The notes beneath the pieces were generated by a model that was given only the letters and a program-made list of their open reading frames with translations, did no database searches and was not told where the DNA came from. From Alopecurus myosuroides (taxonomy: Eukaryota > Streptophyta > Magnoliopsida > Poales > Poaceae), in the NCBI GenBank assembly GCA_028641055.1, contig CM054063.1:174144697-174208696 (forward strand): a stretch of DNA of 64,000 nt, given 5' to 3'. Each line of letters begins with the position of its first letter. Position 1 is the stretch's first letter. The position numbers were made by a program, and so were the translations under genes. Positions 56,198-64,000 of the stretch are shown here, in pieces.

Positions 56198-59100
56198 TGT
56201 AACATACCTACTTTTGTGTAATAAAGAGAGGTGTTGAGTACATGGCATGCATGCATGAAAAATGGACCAAAAATTTGCATTTAAAATTTAGTTAGTGAAT
56301 TAAAAGAAAAACCACTTAATCTGGCTTCACATAAATTTGCGTTACAAAGTTTTTTAAAGTGAACCAACCATGTGATAGAAAGGTGGCAAATTTGAAGAGC
56401 TTTCCAACAAGTATTTTTGTGCAATTTTTGCTCCTCAAAAAGGCCCTCAAAATCTGTTTTTGGTTCTGTTTTAAAGTCTAAAAGGACCTCTTTACAAATC
56501 CTCAATTTTTACCAGGGGGTTATCCGCGAAGTGCTCTTTTAACGTTTCTTCCCTATCGTTGGCCAGGAGGGCAACCCGCCGCCGCCCTCCACCTCCTGCT
56601 TGCTCCCTAGTCGACGTGGAGGCCTGGAAGCCCTCAAGGAGACGTCCGGATCGAGTTAGCTCGCACAACCCCCAAGCTTCTCTCTCTCCTCCTCTGTATC
56701 TCCTCCCCGCCACCGAACACACCACCTCCGTCGATCCGTCGCCGCTGGCGATTCACCGCCTCCCCGTTCTCCCCGTTTGTCCCGTTGGAACCGCGTCGAC
56801 CTCCTCTACCTCCACGTGCAACAGGAGCTCCCGGGATGGTCTAGGGGCCGCCAATCGCCGCCTTCTTCCCCGCGGCCGGCCGCCGGAATCCATCCAACGC
56901 GCCGCCGATTCCTCCTGTCCCCGGCCCCGTCGTCTTCTCCGTTAGGCTCCGAGTGAGCCCCCGATCCTCCCCACCCCCTTCATTTCTTTCCTTCCGCCCG
57001 GAAACGCCGGTTTCGCCGGAGCCCGATGACCCCCGCCGCCGTTCGCCGTTGCAACCTCGCCGCCATCGCTTCCCTGGTAGCGAGGCAAGCCTCACCGGGT
57101 TCCTCTCGACCAGAGGAAGCCCGTGGGCCAAACGGCGCGTCCGGGGACGCCTCAGTTCGCCGCAGGCGAGCTCCTCTGTCCCCGGCTGGGCACACCGTGA
57201 GGTCACGGTGACGTCATCACGACGTCACTTGCCCACGTGTCTGCCCCCTGTTTTTCCTATTTATTTCTTTTAATTATTTCAAACTGACAGGTGGGCCCCA
57301 CAGATAAATAGTATAACAGAATTTAAGTAAAATTTGGAAATTAAATAACTTCTATCTTATAGCTCCAAATATTATGGGAAAATATGCAAAATGTTCAGAA
57401 AAATGTGAGCTATTTGTTTATACCATTTTCATCCATGTTTGGAATAGTTCAAAATGAGGCCATATTTGTAGTTGGTGTTTAACTCATTTAAATATTGAAA
57501 ATAAAGTTTTAATTCAATAAAATTAGAAAATTAAGTGTAATATACCAAAATGATCAGTGAAACAAATGCAATCTATATATGAGGTTTCCAAAGTCATTTG
57601 AGCAACTAAACTTGATCACACCTCTAGAATAGGGTTTTCTCCCCCTCCGGTGTTCGTCGTTCATGGCGTAGAACCCTAGCTTCTTGCTCTATTCTCTAAG
57701 CTTCAAATCAATTGCATTGTTTTACTCATGCATACTTGTTATCGGTAGACCGAGATCCGGAGGTTGATCCGGCCTTCTACGACAACCCCAGCTACACCTT
57801 CAATGAGCAAGGCAAGCACCACCTCATGGTTATCCCATGTTTTGAGTCTTTTCAACCTCTTACTCATGCATACGGTTCAGCTTAGTTTTGAGTCTGTTAG
57901 AGTTAACCTATCCACTGCATGACCCCCATACATGTCAACTTCATACATGTTTCCCCTCCTAGTATGACTAGGGCTGTTTGAGTATCGTAAAGCCTTGTGT
58001 GTTTTGCTTAGCCATGATTAGTGTTCTAATCTACTTCATTCGGTTGATGATTTGGATCACTTCGATAACTATTTATGTTGTTATATTTCTGAGTACCAAG
58101 CATGTGAAACTGAATAAGGCTAGCACGGGAGGCCACTTGGGTAGTGGTTATTCGTTCCGTACTCGCCAACCCTAGGAATTAAGGTCTCGCCGCGGAATCC
58201 AAGACTGAGCGTGCAAACACACGTGTGCCAATGAACCCCGCTCGGCTGACTAACTTGTTTGATCACTTCCATGGGTCACATAGTTTGAGTTTTCCATTTG
58301 AGGGTGTGTCATAAAAGGTTTTGGAGAAAACTAGGGCGTGACCGGGACCAGTGATGGACGTACACGGATCTTGTCCCGACTCACAGAACAGGTGCCGTCA
58401 GGAGGTGGCCAACTCCCTGTTGACGGGGTGGCCCTGTTTGGGTTGACTCATGGATAGGGTTAAGCAAGGTAAATGCCGCGGTCGATCACACTCTGCCGCG
58501 CTCTTAGAGAGGAGCGTTACCGCGTGGAACTAAGAGTCGGTCGATACGTGTGGGTAAAGTGTACCACCCTGCAGGAATATATCTTTCGGAAAGCCGTGTC
58601 CACAGTTATGGACGACTTGGTGAAAGTCACGGGGTCAGAGATAACTCTAACGGAATGACTAAAACTTGTTGACAACGGATGAAGGATGCCTCCTCGACTA
58701 GGTCGAGAGGGTGATTCTTGTAGCATAAGGTAGTCTGGGAATGATAAAGTACTTGGTGGACTAAAGAACATGATGATCTCAGTAGTTGAGTAGATTCCTC
58801 CTCTGTTTTAGAAATGCTCCATTTACACGTGCTTCTTCTTCCTCAACTTCGGAAAACAAAGATGGCTTTATGCAAAAGATCTTAAAAGCCAAGTCTTACT
58901 GAGTACCTTTTGTACCCAACCTTGCCTCGTTGTTGTTTTGTTTCATACTTCGGCGATGCAGTTGAAGAAGGGTTCTACCTCGATGTCGATGAGTAGTTAG
59001 GGGTTCCCAGGTGGCAGCCTGGTATCTTTAGTATGGGTTTGGATACGTTGCTTATTTTCGGACTCCTAGTCCTTTTGCAGTCTTGTTGTATGGCAACATA

Positions 59101-59272
59101 TTTGCTTTCGCTGCTTGTTGTAATGTTGGGTTGCTTGACCTATGTTGGTCGTGTAACCTCTGCGTGTAAACTACTCTAGTATGACTTGTTTAATACAACT
59201 TTCATGTCTAGAGTGCTTCTTTGATCGATTGTTGGTTTCGAGCCCGTTGTCATACAGTTTTGGCTATGCCTG
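56198..59272 (+). repeat. B2 3' LTR, truncated at the Tat-2 insertion
   Basis: Matches 46848 to about 49973 of the 5' LTR and stops after GGCTATGCCTG. About 375 bp of LTR end should lie beyond Tat-2 and E, outside the window. A small deletion relative to the 5' LTR lies near 57735. No genes. Confidence 0.92.
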
Positions 59273-59273
59273 G

Positions 59274-59751
59274 TGATGGAGGGATAATAATCCGGTAGGC
59301 TAACTCCAAGGTGTAACCCGGCCCAAAGGACGCTGCGCAGGATCCGGTTAAGGATAAAGAAACTTCTGGAAGGCCCAAGTTTGTAGGCCTAGTAACCCGG
59401 ATTGTGGGTTACGGTAAAGGAAGGTTTGAGTTTGTATGCCGTGTCCGGGTAGGATCCAGGGTGCGCCTTGGAGAGTAAGCCATGGGGGGTACGGGTGCTT
59501 TATAAACCGACCCCCAGGTCTAGTCGAGAGAGATCTAAGAACCCTAGTAGTACCAGTTGATATCGAGCATCCAGTGTATACGAGAGATTGAGTTAATATA
59601 TTGAGATTGGAGACTCGGCAACTTGATTGCCGGCTACCAGATCGAGTTCCATCATGTTTTCCTCTGAGCTAAACCCTCTCCCAAACGCCTGTGTCGTCTT
59701 GCCCCAAGATCAGTTACCCCCGGTAACGTCTGCCGTGATAATCCCACGACA
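59274..59751 (+). repeat. Tat-2 5' LTR, about 478 bp
   Basis: TGATGGAGGGATAATAATCC to CCCACGACA, followed two bases later by the PBS. TATA box at 59500-59506. Confidence 0.85.
59500..59506 (+). promoter_or_regulatory. TATA box of Tat-2 LTR
   Basis: TTATAAA within GTGCTTTATAAACCGACC, about 250 bp from the LTR end. Confidence 0.75.
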
Positions 59752-59753
59752 GT

Positions 59754-59772
59754 TGGCACCCACCGTGGGGCC
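59754..59772 (+). other. Tat-2 primer binding site
   Basis: TGGCACCCACCGTGGGGCC, one base different from the element D site. Confidence 0.82.
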
Positions 59773-59815
59773 TGCGTCCAAAGGTGTTTACATCACGGGA
59801 GAAGCTCGGAAGAAC

Positions 59816-60580
59816 ATGGAGAATCTTGTCGTCGGCGATATCTACATCAACCACGAAGGGGAGAAGATGGTGGACGATTCCGGCTGGGAGCTAGAGTCGG
59901 ATCACCTTGCATCCGGGTCCATTGTGACGATCGGCCAGATCAACCTCTTCATCGGTATGGTACGTACGTCTGATTCAAAAGGACAATATCATGTGCATAC
60001 TACAGGAACTTCTAGTAGGGACAAAAAGATACTCAAGCAAGCTGTGAACTCGGTTTCCTCGGCTGTTTCGGGATACCTGAGATGGGCGGAACAAGAGATA
60101 ACGTGGAGCAGAAGAGATCACCCGGAAAGGATAGAGCACCCAGGAGTCTTAGCATTGGTAGTCGCACCACAGGTTAATGGATACGAGTTAAAAAGGGTCC
60201 TGATGGACGGTGGAAGTAGCATCAATATCCTGTACTGCGAAACTTTCTCACGCATGGGTCTTAGAGAGTCCCAGCTACAGAAAAGCTCAACAATTTTTCA
60301 TGGAGTAGTGCCGGGTCACTCGGCATGTCCTGAGGGGAAAATCGCATTGGAGGTGGCTTTCGGAGAATCAGCGGATAATTATCGAGTCGAGTGGCTCACG
60401 TTCGAGGTGGTCAAATTGCGCAGTCCTTATCACACACTATTTGGAAGACCGGCTTACGCCAAATTCATGGCCAGGCCGTGTTACGTGTATTTGCAGCTGA
60501 AGATTCCGGGTCCTAAGCGGACCATCACCATACATGGAAGCCGGGATATAGCGGCCAGTGCGACGAAGGAGATTCGGTAA
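59816..60580 (+). pseudogene. Tat-2 gag start fused to protease (most of gag deleted)
   Basis: ATG 59816 (MENLVVGDIY) begins a short acidic Gag N-terminus. Within about 45 codons it joins the segment that normally follows the nucleocapsid (YLRWAEQEITWSRRDHP). Protease follows with M-D-G-G-S-S (Asp codon near 60203) and the FEVV / YHTLFGRPAYAKFMA blocks. The frame is open throughout, so the deletion kept the frame. Ends at TAA 60578-60580. Confidence 0.85.
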
Positions 60581-60901
60581 TGGCCGAGCAAGCTTGCAGA
60601 AAAGAAGAACTCAAGTATTATCGGTCTCAAGTAGATCCAGATGATGGAACCGCATTGAGAAGGCCGAATACTGAGGACGAAAGAGCAAAATTCAAGGCAG
60701 CACAGGACACCAAGATGGTGGATTTTGTCGAAGGCGATCCCACTAAGCAATTTACTATAGGGTCTAACTTGGACAGCGAGCAGGAGAAGGCACTTGTGGA
60801 GTTTATTCGTTCGAACGCGGACGTATTCGCCTGGACACCTAGCGACATGCCGGGTATCCCTACAGAATTGGCAGAGCACAGTTTGAGTTAGCTCAATATC
60901 A
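60581..60901 (+). pseudogene. Tat-2 protease-RT linker ending at the RT deletion
   Basis: Asp/Glu/Lys-rich linker, then V-F-A-W-T-P-S-D-M-P-G-I-P and A-E-H-S-L, the usual entry to RT. After LNIN the sequence jumps to the end of RNase H (SDIIRNSDATGRI). The missing part corresponds to all of RT and most of the canonical RNase H. Confidence 0.85.
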
Positions 60902-61560
60902 ATGTCGGATATCATCAGAAACTCGGATGCGACTGGAAGAATAGACAAATGGGCGATAGAAATGGGGGATTATCACATCAGCTACGAGCCCAGGTCAGCA
61001 ATCAAATCTCAGGCTTTGGTTGATTTCGTTAATGATTGGACACACACAGGCATGACTACCGTGGTTCCAAGTTCCGAGTCATGGATCATGCACTTCGACG
61101 GATCAAAGCAGTATGAGGGATTAGGAGCTGGGGTGGTGCTAACATCACCCAAAGGAGACAAATTGAGTTACGTACTACAAATTCACTTCGACTGTTCCAA
61201 CAACGTGGCCGAGTATGAGGCCATATTGCATGGCTTAAAGGTAGCCAAGGAGATGAACATCAAGAGGATACGATGCTTCGGAGATTTGGACCTTGTGGTA
61301 CAGCAGGTGTCAGGAACTTGGGATAGAAAGGACGCAACTATGGCAGCATACCGCAGGGAAGTTGATAGGGTTGCAGGATGTTTTTCCGGGTATGAGGTGG
61401 AGCATATAGACAGAAGAAAGAATGAGGCAGCCGACGCACTCGCCAGACTCGGCTCGCGCAGAGAGCCGGTTCCACCTAACGTTTTCCTGGACGAATTATG
61501 GCGACCATCAGTTAAAACCGAGTCAGAGGAGGAATTGGCAAATCAAGACCCGGATTCAGG
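60902..61560 (+). pseudogene. Tat-2 archaeal-type RNase H
   Basis: After the AIKSQALVDF landmark: MHFDGSKQ, VAEYEAILHG, CFGDLDLVVQQ and NEAADALARLG. All four acidic positions are present, unlike Tat-1. Open frame, no stops. Confidence 0.88.
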
Positions 61561-62256
61561 ACTTGTGGCCACCGTACGTACTATTCCCGAGTGGACAGAA
61601 CCGTTTTTGGCCTACCTATCACGAGGCGAGTTACCACAGCAGGAGGTATTAGCAAGGCAAATTTTGAGGCGAGCAAAGGGATATTCTATCATCAATGGGG
61701 AATTATACAAGAGAAGCGCAGCAGGAGTCTTTCTGCGCTGCGTAGCGCCAGAAGAAGGCCGGCAGATTCTCAAGGAAATCCATGAAGGCGACTGCGGACA
61801 TCATGCATCCACAAGATCTCTTGTGGCTAAAGCTTATCAACACGGATTTTTCTGGCTCACGGCTCTAGCAGATGCGGAACGATTGGTAGCAAGGTGTGAC
61901 GGATGTCAACGGTACGCTCGCCAAACCCATGTGCCGGCTATGGAGTTACGGACCATCCCGTTAACTTGGCCGTTCGCTGTATGGGGTATGGACATGGTTG
62001 GCCCCTTTCATATGTCACCATGCAAGAAGACACATCTTTTGGTGGCTATTGATAAGTTTACCAAGTGGGTTGAGGTTATGCCAGTTACTAATTGTGAAGC
62101 AGCTACAGCAGTCAAGTTCTTGAAAAAGATTATCTACCGGTTCGGGTATCCCCACAGCATAATTACCGACAATGGAACCAACATGTCCCTTGGTGAGATG
62201 GAGAAGTTCTGTGGCAACAATGGAATCCGGCTTGATGTTGCATCAGTGGCTCATCC
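61561..62256 (+). pseudogene. Tat-2 integrase, truncated by element E
   Basis: H-H-C-C finger (HEGDCGHHA, CDGCQ), GMDMVGPF and IITDNGTN with both Asp residues. The protein stops at SVAHP, just before the catalytic Glu motif, where the E LTR starts. The last 5 bp before E are CATCC. Confidence 0.9.
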
Positions 62257-63278
62257 TGTAACACCTGGGGTGTTACCTGTTTGTTTGATTGCATCATATG
62301 CATCACATTGCATTGCACCATGTTTGCATCAACTGAAAATTTCAAAGCAATTTAAACTTTCACCCTTGCTCAAAAATTTCCAACTTCAAACCATTAATTC
62401 AACCAATTAAATTCAACTCTTTTCCAAGTTTCAACTCAGTACCTTTGGAAACCATAACAAACTCACCAACTTTCTTCCTCTCTATTTCATCCCAAAACCC
62501 TAGGGGGTAACCCTATCCAAGCATGTTTTTATTAAAGATTTTTATTAAACTCAAAACCTTCTATGATGATTTCAAACACAAACTCCTATTTTAAAATTTA
62601 ATTTTTGAAAACTAAAGTTGGTTTGTGGTTTCTAATTATCTAACAAACTTAACCAAATTTTTCTGTAATTTTTGTTAACCAAAAACCTTAACAAATTCCT
62701 TTCAAAACCTTTCAGCAAAAAAAAAAAAATAAATAAAATAAAACAGGAGAGGAGGGACAGCAGCTAACCTACCTAGGCCCAAGCCCACTTCCTTCTCCTT
62801 GGCCCTTACCTGTTCGAGCTGTCGCTGTCGTCCTCCTTCAGCAGCGCTGTACGAACCCCCCAATCGCCCTCCGATCGTCTCTCCCACGCTGGATGCGCTG
62901 CCGTACCAGGCACCAGCGCCCCTTATAGCTCCACCTCCCCCCCCTCTCTGCTAACCTAGCAACCTAGACCCCTTCCCTCCTAGCGCCGCCGTTCCCCCCT
63001 TCCTTTCTTCCCCGAGCTTCTCTCTGTCTCTGGGAAAAACTGCACCGCACCTTCTGAACCACCGGAGACCACCGAAACTGCCATCTTCCACCCCTCACCG
63101 CCGGCCTCCAAGCCACCTCGAGGCGCACCTTCCGCCGGGAATGGAGACGCGGATGCACCCCGAGGCTCCTCGCCCCCTCGACGTCTGCCGGGAAGCTCCG
63201 CGGCGGCCGCGCCGTGGCCGGGAACCGCCCTCGCCGCTGCTGTCTCTGAACGCCGACGACTGCACGTCTACAGAACGC

Positions 63279-63286
63279 GGTGAGCC
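63279..63286 (+). other. Splice-donor-like GGTGAGCC in E LTR
   Basis: Context AACGCG then GTGAGCCCTCGATC, closely like the B2 LTR site at 47591. Confidence 0.45.
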
Positions 63287-63566
63287 CTCGATCTGCTCCC
63301 TGCCCTCTCCTTCGTCTCTGCACAAGCACGCAACACCAGCACAGCACCCAGCACTCACCGCACTCGTCGGCAGCGAGCCATTGTCGCCAGCGCACCCCGG
63401 TGCCAGTCAGCTCACCGTCGATCGCCTCGCTCACCTGTATCTGAACTTTGTTCAGTTTCTGAAAACACTGTCGCAGTTTCTGCCTCTTATTCAGTCACCT
63501 CCGTATCCGAATCAAACCAGCAGCGACAGCGTGATGGTTCTGTTCCATCCGCGCGTGGGCGAGATC

Positions 63567-63583
63567 CTGGGATCGAATCCCAG
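63567..63583 (+). other. tRNA T-arm-like stem-loop (Pol III B-box-like) in E LTR
   Basis: CTGGG, loop ATCGAAT, CCCAG: 5-bp stem and 7-nt loop exactly as in a tRNA T-arm, matching GWTCRANNC. A run of five T (63597-63601) follows 13 bases later. No clear A box or acceptor stem is seen, so it is not called as a tRNA. Confidence 0.55.
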
Positions 63584-64000
63584 GGGGCGCAGCCCCTTTT
63601 TCCATTTCTTTTCTTCCGCGTGAAGGGGCAGGAGGCCCACCAGTCGGTGGCCCAGTTGCCAGCTCATCGCGCACCTGCCACGCTGGCCATTGGCCCACGG
63701 GCAGTGGCTGCGGGTAGGTTAACCCGCGGTAACAAAAAAAAAAAAAAACTTTTCCTGCACGTTTATTTTAATCAAGGTCCTTTAAAAATTGCAGATTGGC
63801 CCCTAGAACCAAAATGCCAATAAAAATTGTTTTATAACTCCAAAAATTAAAAGTAAAATATGCACACTGGTCCAAATTTAATTCTCTATCTAATGGTACC
63901 AATTGTTTCCTGTTTTGAACTTTCAAATTGCAATTCAAATTTAAATTCAAATCATTCAATTGTATTTTGCCAAAATTCATAAGTAATTCATTATTAATCC

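Larger units (their letters stand above)
46848..59272 (+). mobile_element. Element B2: Ty3/Gypsy chromovirus, plus strand, inserted in B1 5' LTR
   Basis: 5' LTR, PBS, extra ORF, gag, pol with chromodomain, PPT and a 3' LTR cut by Tat-2. Same family as B1 in opposite orientation. Left flank ATCAC (46843-46847); the right flank is out of view. Pol has many stops but domain order is complete. Confidence 0.92.
59274..62256 (+). mobile_element. Tat-2: internally deleted Tat-lineage Gypsy element
   Basis: 5' LTR, PBS, short gag start, protease, linker, archaeal-type RNase H and integrase, cut by E at 62256. RT and canonical RNase H are absent and most of gag is missing. The LTR start could be 59271 or 59274, because TG repeats there. 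Confidence 0.88.
62257..64000 (+). repeat. Element E LTR, 5' part (continues beyond window)
   Basis: TGTAACACCTGGGGTGTTACC start, a near-perfect terminal palindrome. A/T-rich to about 62740, then a GC-rich block (62740-63720) with TTATAG at about 62920 and GGTGAGCC at 63279-63286, then A/T-rich again. This plan matches the long LTRs of A and B, so probably another chromovirus. ORFs inside are not supported as genes. Confidence 0.82.

Noticed and set aside
63530..63601. A complete tRNA gene in the E LTR
   Set aside because: Only the T-arm is convincing. No acceptor pairing, D-arm or anticodon arm could be built.
1..64000. CRISPR arrays, bacterial operons, rRNA genes or low-copy host genes
   Set aside because: No regular spacer arrays, rRNA sequence or non-transposon protein families were found. 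All supported coding is of transposable elements.

Overview
The window looks like intergenic heterochromatin of a large grass genome, most likely Triticeae (wheat, barley, rye or Aegilops). This rests on the long-LTR Ty3/Gypsy families, LTR ends of the TGATACGTC type, Met- and Asp-like primer binding sites and the depth of nesting. No low-copy host gene is supported. Almost every base belongs to LTR retrotransposons or to a Helitron inserted in one of them. Names A, B1, B2, C1, C2, D, E, Tat-1 and Tat-2 are local labels, not database families.

Layout. Element A (minus strand, chromovirus with C-terminal chromodomain) has a partial 3' LTR at 1-2135, gag-pol at 2180-6686, an extra ORF before gag at 7022-7897 and a 5' LTR at 8129-12776. 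A sits in the leader of element D (minus), of which 12777-13375 (leader, PBS, LTR) is visible. D interrupts the gag of Tat-1 (plus). Tat-1 has gag, protease, RT/RNase H, an extra archaeal-type RNase H and integrase at 13376-17967, followed by an antisense, apparently spliced gene from about 28801 down to 18339. C1 (22258-28684, minus, no gag-pol recognised) is inserted in that antisense gene. B1 (28935-46847, minus chromovirus) is inserted just upstream of its promoter-like TATA.

B1 carries C2 (36278-44896, relative of C1) inside gag. C2 carries a 2.6 kb non-autonomous Helitron (37748-40389). B1's right LTR is cut after 139 bp by B2 (46848-59272, plus), a second copy of the same family in head-to-head orientation. 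B2's 3' LTR is cut by Tat-2 (59274-62256, plus), an internally deleted Tat element lacking most of gag and all of RT. Tat-2's integrase is cut by the long LTR of element E (62257 to the window end). The order of insertion is therefore Tat-1 first, then D/C1/B1, then A/C2/B2, then the Helitron and Tat-2, then E.

How the parts work. These are mostly dead polyproteins: Tat-1 has eleven in-frame stops and no frameshift over 4.5 kb, as expected from decay of methylated cytosines. A is the best preserved (LTRs differ at roughly 2% of sites by eye; pol has three transition nonsense codons and one indel). The most interesting structure is shared by the chromoviruses A, B1 and B2. Each has an extra ORF between PBS and gag. 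Splice-acceptor-like tracts end at or next to the ATG of that ORF and of gag, and a GGTGAGC donor-like motif lies in the GC-rich part of the LTR (also in E). This suggests leader splicing that chooses between the extra ORF and gag. The antisense spliced gene of Tat-1 and the shared stop at the integrase catalytic Glu codon in both B copies are the next most notable points.
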